Below, piece after piece: positions 8,965 to 16,826 of a DNA stretch of 64,000 nt. A program made the position numbers and the translations under genes. The DNA is from Niastella koreensis GR20-10 (GTDB lineage: Bacteria > Bacteroidota > Bacteroidia > Chitinophagales > Chitinophagaceae). Each line of letters begins with the position of its first letter. The stretch's first letter is position 1. Below the pieces are notes generated by a model, which searched no databases, was not told where the DNA came from, and was given only the letters and a program-made list of their open reading frames with translations. The DNA lies in the NCBI RefSeq assembly GCF_000246855.1, contig NC_016609.1:8196744-8260743 (forward strand). The letters are read 5' to 3'.

Positions 8965-9690
8965 TTATTTACTGAATAACATTTCCGCCTGTGCTACCGA
9001 ATCGGGTTTGCCTACATCTATAAACCGCGAGCCGCTGTGATCGAAGCCTTTTATGCTATGGGTTCTGGCAAGATCGAGGTATACATCAACCATGGAGAAT
9101 TTTCCTTGGCGTTCAATCAACGATAACAATTGTTTGCTGATGACATGAATACCGCTGAATGCTTTGGGGATGTACGTTGCAGTTGGACGGGCAATTTTTT
9201 CTTCGCCGGTTTTGGTATTGCGCCAGCCACACAGGGTGTTGGCTTCATCGAACAGGAAATAACGGGAAGTAGTTCTGCTGGTAACTGCCAGTGTTGAAAC
9301 CGGGTGTTCCTGCTGGTGAAAGGCAATCATTTTCTCCAGGTCAAGATCGGTTAAGATATCTACGTTGATAATAACAATGGTATCTGCAGTAAATAAGTGC
9401 GCTGCTTTTTTGATGCCGCCACCGGTTTCCAGCACTTCCTCCGTTTCATCGCTGATGGTAATGGTGCTGCCCCAGCCTTTGTTTTTGTCAAGGGCTTCAA
9501 CAATCTGGTTGGCAAAATGATGCACATTCACCACTACATTGGAAATGCCGTATTGTTGCAGGTATTCAATATTGTGTTGCAACAGGCTTTTACCATGCAC
9601 CAGCGCCAATGCCTTGGGATGTTTGTCGGTCCAGGGTTTGAACCGGGTACCCAAACCGGCAGCGAAGATCATACCTTGCAGATTGTCCAT
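8965..9690 (-). CDS. Nucleotidyltransferase, MurU-like (sugar-1-phosphate uridylyltransferase)
   Basis: A 241-residue protein of the NTP_transferase family. It has the nucleotide-binding signature FAAGLGTRFKPWTDKHPKAL at the N-terminus and the metal aspartate in IINVDILTD. Length and layout fit MurU, which makes UDP-MurNAc from MurNAc-1-phosphate; other sugar-1-phosphate transferases remain possible. It is 11 bases downstream of nadB on the same strand and probably co-transcribed with it. Together with the AmgK-like kinase further down it suggests muropeptide sugar salvage. Confidence 0.82.
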   Translation of the reverse strand: MDNLQGMIFAAGLGTRFKPWTDKHPKALALVHGKSLLQHNIEYLQQYGISNVVVNVHHFANQIVEALDKNKGWGSTITISDETEEVLETGGGIKKAAHLFTADTIVIINVDILTDLDLEKMIAFHQQEHPVSTLAVTSRTTSRYFLFDEANTLCGWRNTKTGEEKIARPTATYIPKAFSGIHVISKQLLSLIERQGKFSMVDVYLDLARTHSIKGFDHSGSRFIDVGKPDSVAQAEMLFSK

Positions 9691-9701
9691 TCGGCGGATT
9701 T

Positions 9702-11309
9702 TTATAAAACAATATTCTGTACCAGCGTACTCTTGTACGGATAGTCAGTATTAAAATGCAATCCACGGCTTTCTTTGCGGAACTGGGCGCATTTTACGAT
9801 CAGGTAACCAACGGTGATCATATTACGCAGTTCGCACAACTGGGGCGACAGGGCGGTTGTTTGATACAGGGATTCTGTTTCTTCCCACAACAGGTCGAGG
9901 CGTTTGGCCGCCCGTTCCAACCTGATGTTGGTGCGCACAATACCTACATAATCACTCATTACCTGCTGCAGTTCTTTCAAACTTTGGGTAATAAGGATCA
10001 TTTCCTTTGGCTGTGTAGTGCCGGTTGCTTTCCAATCTGGGATTGATTGGGCGTCAGTGGACACTTCCATTGATTTTATTTTCTCAGCCGCATCTACAAA
10101 GCTGCGATGGGCAAATACCATCGCTTCCAGCAAAGAGTTACTCGCCAACCGGTTGGCGCCGTGTAAACCGGTGCTGGCGCATTCGCCGGCGGCGTATAAA
10201 TTTTTAATGGAAGTGCGGCCCCATTCATCGGTCTTGATGCCGCCACAGCTATAGTGTGCGGCAGGCGCCACGGGTATGTATTGTTTAGCTACATCGATGC
10301 CAATAGACCGGCATTTCTCATAAATGTTAGGGAAATGCTCAATGAATTTATCGGTGGGGATATGGGTAACGTCGAGGTACACATACTCGGTACCGCTGAT
10401 CTTCATTTCACTATCTATGGCGCGGGCTACAATATCGCGGGGCGCCAGGTCTTTTCGCGGATCATAGCGCTCCATAAAGGCTTCGCCATTCTTATTACGC
10501 AAAATACCGCCATCGCCACGAACGGCTTCTGAGATCAGAAATGACTGTCCGGTTACTCCTAATTCATACAAAGCAGTAGGATGAAACTGGATGAATTCCA
10601 TGTTCTCGATGCGGCCTTTGGCGCGGTATACCATGGCAATGCCATCGCCGGTTGCAATGCCGGGGTTGGTGGTGGAGCGATAAACCTGTCCGTTGCCGCC
10701 ACTGGCCAAAACTGTGATGTTGGCCAGGATCTTTTCCATCTGGTTTGTTTTCAGGTTCAGCACATACACACCATAACATTCAATATGGGGAGTTGATTTG
10801 GTGATCAGGTAACCCAGGTGGTGTTGGGTAAGCAGATCAACCACGTAGCAATGATTTACGATCCTGATATTGGGCTGGTTCTGGGCGGCTTCCAACATGG
10901 CCCGTTCCATTTCCCTGCCCGTAACATCTTTATGATGCAGTACGCGAAATTCGCTGTGACCGCCTTCTTTACCTAGTTTATAATCGCCATCAGATTCTTT
11001 ATCGAACCGGGCGCCCCAGTCAATCAGTTCCTGAATGCGATCAACGCCTTCCTTCACTACAATTTCAACCACCTGTTTATTACACAGGCCGTCACCGGAA
11101 ATAAGCGTGTCTTCAATATGTTTGTCGAAGCTGTCTTTTTCAAAATCCCATACACCGGCAATACCACCCTGTGCGTATTTGGTATTGGTTTCATCTGCCT
11201 GTGTTTTGGTAATCACAAGCACCTTTTTATCAGGGAAACGTTGAGCCGCCTTTAGTGCGAAGGTCAATCCGGCTATACCGGAGCCGATAACAAGAAAATC
11301 AGTTTGCAT
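9702..11309 (-). CDS. nadB: L-aspartate oxidase
   Basis: NadB oxidises L-aspartate to iminoaspartate with FAD, the first step of de novo NAD synthesis. The 535-residue protein shows the FAD-binding GSGIAGL at residues 8-14, the TKYAQGGIAG segment, the HHKDVTGREME block, the substrate-domain EFIQFHPTALY, and ECASTGLHGANRLASNSLLE. It is full length. No nadA or nadC is in this window. It is cytoplasmic. The downstream MurU-like gene begins 11 bases after its stop. Confidence 0.95.
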   Translation of the reverse strand: MQTDFLVIGSGIAGLTFALKAAQRFPDKKVLVITKTQADETNTKYAQGGIAGVWDFEKDSFDKHIEDTLISGDGLCNKQVVEIVVKEGVDRIQELIDWGARFDKESDGDYKLGKEGGHSEFRVLHHKDVTGREMERAMLEAAQNQPNIRIVNHCYVVDLLTQHHLGYLITKSTPHIECYGVYVLNLKTNQMEKILANITVLASGGNGQVYRSTTNPGIATGDGIAMVYRAKGRIENMEFIQFHPTALYELGVTGQSFLISEAVRGDGGILRNKNGEAFMERYDPRKDLAPRDIVARAIDSEMKISGTEYVYLDVTHIPTDKFIEHFPNIYEKCRSIGIDVAKQYIPVAPAAHYSCGGIKTDEWGRTSIKNLYAAGECASTGLHGANRLASNSLLEAMVFAHRSFVDAAEKIKSMEVSTDAQSIPDWKATGTTQPKEMILITQSLKELQQVMSDYVGIVRTNIRLERAAKRLDLLWEETESLYQTTALSPQLCELRNMITVGYLIVKCAQFRKESRGLHFNTDYPYKSTLVQNIVL

Positions 11310-11371
11310 AGTATTTCCGAAACCTCAAACCTAGTTAAAAATGCGTATTAATCCAATGTTATACCCACGGC

Positions 11372-12151
11372 CTAATAGTTAATGGTATAAGCAAATTTTG
11401 CAGGGTTATCCAGTAACTCAAGCAGGTTGTATTTCATGGTTACTGTTTTTTTATCATCAGACAATGTGAGCAGCGGGTTCTCGGGTTTTTTAGCAGGGCG
11501 GGGCAGCTTGATGGTAGTAGTGTACAGGATCTCCATACCGTTCGTGTTCAATTGTTTCAATTGTCCCATTTCAGGCCGGCTCATCAATGCTTTGTATTTT
11601 TCTTCGTTTACCTTTTTTGTTATGATCCCGTTTTTCACAGTAACATCAAATATGGCTGCAAAGTCGCTCATATCCGGTCCGCCGGGAGTTGGCGTTGTTT
11701 GTTCGTCGCCCTTGCCAAACATACTTTTGAAAGCGTTGGCTAAACCCTGGCCGCCGGTAGCTTTTCCACTCATTAATTGCTGCAGGTTGTTCAGGTTTTT
11801 GTAAGGGAAATCCAAATTCATTTTGAACACCTTTTCCTTGATGTTCATCTGCAGGTTCATTTTCCCGTCTTTCAGTAATTCCTTTTGATCGGCCGTTATA
11901 TCTTTCGCTGTATCTACCAGGCTTTTCCAGTAAATGGTAGTGTCAACCACTCTGTCCAATCCATCTTTTTTTATTTCTTCGTCACCGGCAAATGTCTGCA
12001 TCAGATCAATCAACTGCCCCATATCCATTTTAGTAACGTAGGTGCCGCTGCCATCGGCTTTGATCTCGATCTCTTCATTTACCTCGTAGCAGCTAGCGAA
12101 AAACACACAGATCGCTACGGTTAGGACATATTTCAAAAACTTATTCTTCAT
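11372..12151 (-). CDS. Hypothetical lipoprotein
   Basis: A 259-residue protein with a lipoprotein signal (ICVFFASC at about residues 14-21). It is predicted to be attached to the periplasmic side or the outer membrane. The body has EEIEIKADGSGTY near the start and repeated polar segments. I do not recognise the family. It lies between nadB and the galM-like gene, with the latter ending 22 bases before its start, so it may be transcribed with that gene. Confidence 0.75.
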   Translation of the reverse strand: MKNKFLKYVLTVAICVFFASCYEVNEEIEIKADGSGTYVTKMDMGQLIDLMQTFAGDEEIKKDGLDRVVDTTIYWKSLVDTAKDITADQKELLKDGKMNLQMNIKEKVFKMNLDFPYKNLNNLQQLMSGKATGGQGLANAFKSMFGKGDEQTTPTPGGPDMSDFAAIFDVTVKNGIITKKVNEEKYKALMSRPEMGQLKQLNTNGMEILYTTTIKLPRPAKKPENPLLTLSDDKKTVTMKYNLLELLDNPAKFAYTINY

Positions 12152-12173
12152 TTAGTGGTTATTTATGGGCAAG

Positions 12174-13136
12174 TTAATCGTTTTCAGCCACTCCGGCCTG
12201 ATACCAAACCGTAAATGTTTGTGAACGGCTGGGCGTAAGCATTTGCAATCCCAGCCCGTTATTAAAGCAATCGGGCGCTGCACTGAGGTTTTCGATGGCA
12301 ATGCTTTTGCGGTGCGGCGGAGTATAAATCTGGATGTACGGATATTTGGTATTGGTGAAAAATGAAACAAACACGGCGTTGTCTGGATTGTACAGCACGG
12401 CAATGGGTCCCTGGGCAACCGGTTTCACAACAAAACAATTGTCGAACTGCTGGTTGCCGATCAAAATTCCTTCTGCCAGTGTTGTATTGGGGATGAGTGT
12501 GGCGGTAGGAATTAATTTGTTATCGAACTCGAGCATTGAATCGGTGCTTACGGACAGTTCATGATTGTCGATGAGGCCGCCCAATGCAAAATAAGGATGC
12601 CAGCCATCTGCCAGGGGAATGGATAAGCTATCGAGGTTTAGCACAATAGTTTCCAGCTGCAGAATGCTGCGGGGCAGCAAGGTGTATCGTACTTCACAAT
12701 TGAATTCGTAAGGATAACCAGGGTCTTCGCGTTTAAATTGATACCTGAGCGTTACACTTGCCTGGCTTTCGTCGGCAAATTCATTTATGACCCTGAATGG
12801 TCTGTTATACAACAACCCATGAATGGCATTGCCATCGGTAAATTTATTGGCGAACTCGAAGTCCTCTTCTTCAAGCGTATATTTTCCATCACGTACGCGG
12901 CAAACAAATGGCGATAACTTGCTGCTTTTAAAGGAATCGTCCAGCTCCAGCTCCACCTGTTCGCGACTGGTATAGCTGTCGATAATATTCAGGTGCCGGC
13001 CGTTAACCGGAATTTGAAAACTGTGAAGCAATGCGCCATATTCAGGTAGAATAGTGATGATTGTATTTGTTGCATTATCTTGCAGCTTAACCAATGAAAA
13101 CCCGTTTTCGGTAACACGGGAAACGCTGAAACTCAT
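12174..13136 (-). CDS. Aldose 1-epimerase family protein (GalM-like)
   Basis: A 320-residue beta-sandwich sugar mutarotase. It shows the substrate-site block ADGWHPYFALGG (catalytic-type histidine) and the C-terminal IENLSAAPDCFNNG that contributes the catalytic glutamate. It interconverts anomers of galactose or a related hexose. It is divergently transcribed from galK with only 65 bases between the starts, which supports a joint role in galactose use. A GalM/YeaD-type assignment is safe; the precise sugar is inferred. Confidence 0.85.
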   Translation of the reverse strand: MSFSVSRVTENGFSLVKLQDNATNTIITILPEYGALLHSFQIPVNGRHLNIIDSYTSREQVELELDDSFKSSKLSPFVCRVRDGKYTLEEEDFEFANKFTDGNAIHGLLYNRPFRVINEFADESQASVTLRYQFKREDPGYPYEFNCEVRYTLLPRSILQLETIVLNLDSLSIPLADGWHPYFALGGLIDNHELSVSTDSMLEFDNKLIPTATLIPNTTLAEGILIGNQQFDNCFVVKPVAQGPIAVLYNPDNAVFVSFFTNTKYPYIQIYTPPHRKSIAIENLSAAPDCFNNGLGLQMLTPSRSQTFTVWYQAGVAEND

Positions 13137-13201
13137 GGGAATCTATTTAGGTACTACGGAAAATTTTTTAAAATTAATAATTCATCTAACGATATAGTAG
13201 C

Positions 13202-14359
13202 ATGTTTAAAAAAATACAGCAGGCCTTTCGCGAACGATTTAATAAAGAACCACTTGTCATTGGAGCCCCGGGCAGAGTAAACCTCATTGGCGAACACACC
13301 GATTATAATTATGGTTTTGTGTTACCCGGCGCAGTTGACAAAAGAATTTACGTTGCCATTGCACCCAATGAAACCAATACGGTAAATGTATTTGCCAGTC
13401 AGTTTAACGAATCATATTCATTTTCTTTAGATATAACAGGCCCGCAAAAGGGCTGGATGAACTATTTGCTGGGAGTAAGCTATCATATTCAGCAACAGGG
13501 AAAAAAGATCGGCGGGGTTGACCTGGTGATCGATGGCGATATTCCGGTTGGAGCAGGTATGAGCTCTTCCGCAGCTTTATGCTCGGCTTATGGTTTTGCG
13601 CTCAATGAATTGTTTCAGCTGGGGCTGAGCCGGATGGACCTCGCGTTCATTGGTCAAAAAACCGAACATACGTTCGTGGGCGTTAAATGTGGCATCATGG
13701 ACCAGTTTGCCAGCCTGCATGGAAAAAAAGGCCATGTAATGAAGCTCGATTGCCGCAGCCTGGAATATGAATACATTCCGTTTGATTTTCCGGCTTACAA
13801 GATCGTACTGGTAAACAGTATGGTGAGCCATTCGCTGGCCGGTAGTGAATACAATGTACGCCGTCAGCAGTGTGAAGAGGGCGTGGCTATTTTACAAAAG
13901 CATTTTCCTGAAATAAAATCATTGCGCGATGTGGCGCCCGCGATGTTGCTGCAACACCAGGATGAATTGCCGCCTGTAGTATTTGATCGTTGCTCATTCA
14001 TTGTGTATGAAAAAGAAAGATTGCTGGCAGGTTGTGATGCATTAAAGAAAAACGACCTCACTACTTTTGGTAAACTGATGTTTGCCACGCACGAAGGGTT
14101 GAGTAAAAAATATTCAGTGAGCTGTACAGAGCTGGATTTTCTGGCTGAATGCGCGCAGCATATCACCGGCGTGGCCGGCGCCCGCATGATGGGCGGTGGG
14201 TTTGGTGGCTGTACCATCAATATCGTGCAGGCAGATGCAGTAGATACCTTCACGCAAAGGATCCAGTCTGCGTTTAATGGTTTATTTAAGATTATACCGG
14301 AGGTGTATGTTACTCAAATAGAGGATGGAACTAAAGTATTAAATATGCAAAACGCTTAA
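13202..14359 (+). CDS. galK: Galactokinase
   Basis: GalK phosphorylates galactose at C1, entering the Leloir pathway. The 385-residue GHMP kinase carries the galactokinase signature GRVNLIGEHTDYNYGF at about residues 24-39, the phosphate loop PVGAGMSSSAAL, and the C-terminal GGGFGGCTI. It is full length. No galT or galE is adjacent. It is divergent from the GalM-like gene. The gene is followed by a strong bidirectional terminator. Confidence 0.95.
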   Translation: MFKKIQQAFRERFNKEPLVIGAPGRVNLIGEHTDYNYGFVLPGAVDKRIYVAIAPNETNTVNVFASQFNESYSFSLDITGPQKGWMNYLLGVSYHIQQQGKKIGGVDLVIDGDIPVGAGMSSSAALCSAYGFALNELFQLGLSRMDLAFIGQKTEHTFVGVKCGIMDQFASLHGKKGHVMKLDCRSLEYEYIPFDFPAYKIVLVNSMVSHSLAGSEYNVRRQQCEEGVAILQKHFPEIKSLRDVAPAMLLQHQDELPPVVFDRCSFIVYEKERLLAGCDALKKNDLTTFGKLMFATHEGLSKKYSVSCTELDFLAECAQHITGVAGARMMGGGFGGCTINIVQADAVDTFTQRIQSAFNGLFKIIPEVYVTQIEDGTKVLNMQNA

Positions 14360-14376
14360 TGCGCAACGCATAAAAA

Positions 14377-14411
14377 CAGAACGCCTGATGCTTTTAGCGT
14401 CAGGCGTTCTG
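14377..14411. terminator. Bidirectional terminator between galK and the GyrI-like gene
   Basis: A 12-base perfect stem (14377-14388 with 14400-14411) with an 11-base loop separates convergent genes. A run of five T follows on the minus strand and a weak T-rich stretch on the plus strand. Confidence 0.75.
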
Positions 14412-14415
14412 CGTT

Positions 14416-14916
14416 TTAAATGTATACCGGCAGAAGCCGCTTTTGGGCACCTGGCCGGTTTTGTGTTTTTCCTGGCGATACCCCTATTTGAATCTCGGTC
14501 ATATTCTTTTCCGGTTCTGCAAAATTGATGTTCAGAAATACTTCCCGGCACTCGTTGGTAACCGGTATATGGTGTTCTGCCAGCCGTTCCATGATCTGGG
14601 CATGACTGCCGGGTAATTGTTCCCAGGGCCCTTCATGCGGAAAGGTGATGGCTTTGAAAAAATCAAGTTCCTTTACCTGAAACCTGGCGGAATGAAATGC
14701 CTTTCTTATTGGAATAGCTATTTCAAGTGTAAACGTAGTGTCCGGATTTCCATCCATTCCATAATAGATCCAATGCAGCGGTCCATTGATAAAGCTTTTG
14801 CGGCCTGCTTCTGCATAGAGTTCAGCCATAACCGGACCAAACTCATGAATTTGAGATATGGTAGTTTGATGTATACTGCTTAATACCGTTAATGGCGGAT
14901 AAGTTTTTATATGCAT
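14416..14916 (-). CDS. GyrI-like small-molecule-binding domain protein
   Basis: The protein resembles the GyrI/AraC-effector-binding fold: an early beta strand with YPPLTVLSS, the aromatic segment INGPLHWIYYG, and a C-terminal EVFLNIN. It has no DNA-binding domain. Such stand-alone domains bind small amphipathic compounds. The open frame begins at 14991, but the upstream 25 residues look non-native, so the ATG at 14916 (MHIKTYPP) is chosen; 167 residues fits the family better. Its neighbour upstream is a DinB protein, followed by a WYL regulator. Confidence 0.7.
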   Translation of the reverse strand: MHIKTYPPLTVLSSIHQTTISQIHEFGPVMAELYAEAGRKSFINGPLHWIYYGMDGNPDTTFTLEIAIPIRKAFHSARFQVKELDFFKAITFPHEGPWEQLPGSHAQIMERLAEHHIPVTNECREVFLNINFAEPEKNMTEIQIGVSPGKTQNRPGAQKRLLPVYI

Positions 14917-15048
14917 ACAAATTACTTTTAAAATGAGTGAATAACCACGCTGCACTGTATAATAACGATTGGCACCGGATGAATTGGACATGTTTTAACT
15001 GAAAAAGGATATCAGCGGTACAAAGCATGAAATATGACGTATGAATCT

Positions 15049-15537
15049 TTAAGCCAATGCCTCTTTACCCCATGCAATCCATTCTTCTTTGCTTGGTCCG
15101 TATACGCCTGGCACTTTTAATCCGGCCATGCGCATCAGCACCGTCATCTGGCCACGGTGATGCGCCTGATGGGTTAACAGCACCCACAGCGAAAAGCCGT
15201 TTTTCCACGACGCGCCATACATGTTTTGTTCTTCATCCAGTGTTTCATCTGTCCAGTAGCTGATAATTGCGGCTACCAGTTGGTCAGCGTATTTTTTATA
15301 ATGTGTTACCAGTTCTTCAACAGTATCATAGGCAACGTATTCTTCCCTGATGGGTAAATTCAGGTTGTGCGGCATTTCAGTGACTGTTTCAACAATATGA
15401 TTCGCCAGCCGTCCCAGGGTGCGCCCGCCGGGAATAACAACCTGCAACGATTCATCGGTAAGGTTGCGGAAGATCTTCAGGGTTGCTTCGGTTTCTTCTT
15501 TCCAGCGGTCGAGAAAGTCATGAATAGTGCGTATCAT
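15049..15537 (-). CDS. DinB family protein
   Basis: A 163-residue four-helix-bundle protein of the DinB/YfiT metal-binding superfamily. Histidines at the expected metal positions are seen in LANHIVET and LTHQAHHRGQM. Members act as thiol-dependent transferases or have unknown functions. The open frame starts at 15588, but MIRTIHDFLDRW at 15537 is the family-like N-terminus. It lies downstream of a WYL-type regulator, a common arrangement. Confidence 0.85.
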   Translation of the reverse strand: MIRTIHDFLDRWKEETEATLKIFRNLTDESLQVVIPGGRTLGRLANHIVETVTEMPHNLNLPIREEYVAYDTVEELVTHYKKYADQLVAAIISYWTDETLDEEQNMYGASWKNGFSLWVLLTHQAHHRGQMTVLMRMAGLKVPGVYGPSKEEWIAWGKEALA

Positions 15538-15726
15538 TTGAATAATATTTAAAGTGTGAAGGTTATAAAACCAAAATAACACCCACACTGTGACAACAGT
15601 ATGTCAGTAGCACCTACAAAAGTTTGAGATATTTTTTGAAAGGCTGCTAAAGGCGGAACGCAGAATGCCGGCCTGGTCTGGTATTCGGAATGTTTGAGTT
15701 TGTTCGGGCAGACAGCCATTTCGGAG

Positions 15727-15760
15727 CGTAGCGTTAAGCCTTAAGCGTTCAGCGTTAAGC
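15727..15760. repeat. Short word-repeat tract
   Basis: The sequence after the WYL gene is made of the word GCGTTAAGC in both orientations (GCGTTAAGCCTTAAGCGTTCAGCG...). It overlaps the last codons of the WYL reading frame. Confidence 0.5.
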
Positions 15761-16708
15761 ATTTATGGGGAGGTAATGCAGGCGGATCTCTTCGGTGAGG
15801 TCTTTCATTACATTATGCAGGGCTTCAGGCGATTCAATAAACACATGATGGGTGTACGTCAGCAGCCAGCGGCCAAAATACTCCAGCGAAGAGGTGACAT
15901 AATACATGAGCACGTAATCGTCTTTCGCTTCTTCCCGCACATAGCCATAGTAATATTTTTGATTACCAATGTGGCGGGCAGCCTGGCGGGAGAACCGTAC
16001 GCACACTTCCTGCAGCTCGGAATGATTGATCATCGTTTGCATGTATTCCCGCAGGGAAGGGTGTGATTCCGGATCAAACGTATGATCGAGGATTTGTAAT
16101 TGCTGAATGCGGCTTACCCTGAAATCGCGGTAACCATTGCGCAGCTTGCACCAGCCTATCAGGTGCCAGGCCTGGCCATAGTGACACAGACCAATGGGTT
16201 CCAGGTTCCTTTCTGTCACGGCATCTTCGCCGGATTGGTACCGGATGCGGATCTCTTTTTTATCACCCAGTGCTTTTTGCAGTTCCGTAAGATAGCGGCC
16301 TGCTGAATCATCGGCCGGCATACGCGAGAAAACCGCAATGTTATCATTCAGCTGGTCCATATGCTCCTTGTCGGAAGTGCGGAGCACAGCTTTTATTTTA
16401 TATAAGGCAGCGTTGAAATGCTTCTTTATCGATTCATCTGTAAGATGCTCCGTGAGTTTGGAACCTAACAGCAGGGCCGAGGCTTCTTCCTGGGTAAACA
16501 TAACGGGCGGCAGGCGATAGCCTTCCATAATGGTATAACCACTTCCTGCTTCGCCGATCACCGGCACGCCGCTTTCTTCCAATGCTTTAACATCGCGGTA
16601 CACCGTACGTAAGCTGATGTTAAAACGATCGGCCACTTCCTGCGCAGTAACCCTTTTTTTACTTTGCAGGTGAGTAAGAATGGCATGTAAGCGATCAATC
16701 CGGTTCAA
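15755..16708 (-). CDS. YafY-type transcriptional regulator (HTH_11 + WYL)
   Basis: A 317-residue regulator. The N-terminal DeoR-like helix-turn-helix reads VTAQEVADRFNISLRTVYRDVKAL, followed by the typical GEAGSGYTI and YRLPPVMFT. The middle WYL domain has IGLCHYGQAWHLIGWC. WYL domains sense nucleic acids or nucleotide-like ligands. It probably controls the DinB and GyrI-like genes just downstream; this is inferred from position only. Confidence 0.88.
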   Translation of the reverse strand: MNRIDRLHAILTHLQSKKRVTAQEVADRFNISLRTVYRDVKALEESGVPVIGEAGSGYTIMEGYRLPPVMFTQEEASALLLGSKLTEHLTDESIKKHFNAALYKIKAVLRTSDKEHMDQLNDNIAVFSRMPADDSAGRYLTELQKALGDKKEIRIRYQSGEDAVTERNLEPIGLCHYGQAWHLIGWCKLRNGYRDFRVSRIQQLQILDHTFDPESHPSLREYMQTMINHSELQEVCVRFSRQAARHIGNQKYYYGYVREEAKDDYVLMYYVTSSLEYFGRWLLTYTHHVFIESPEALHNVMKDLTEEIRLHYLPINA

Positions 16709-16745
16709 TGAAGCTTTAGTTGTAAGTTTTGAATTTACGATACCT

Positions 16746-16826
16746 AAAATGCAGGCTATAAGCTGTAAGCTTTAAGCCGTAAGCCTTTGATTCGCGGTTT
16801 TTGCTTACAGCTTATGGCTTATAGCT
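16746..16826. repeat. Word-repeat hairpin between ispG and the WYL regulator
   Basis: GCTATAAGCTGTAAGC near 16753 pairs with GCTTACAGCTTATGGC near 16803 (15 of 16 positions). The intervening bases repeat AAGCTTTAAGCCGTAAGCC words. It lies just past the 3' end of ispG (minus strand). Confidence 0.6.
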
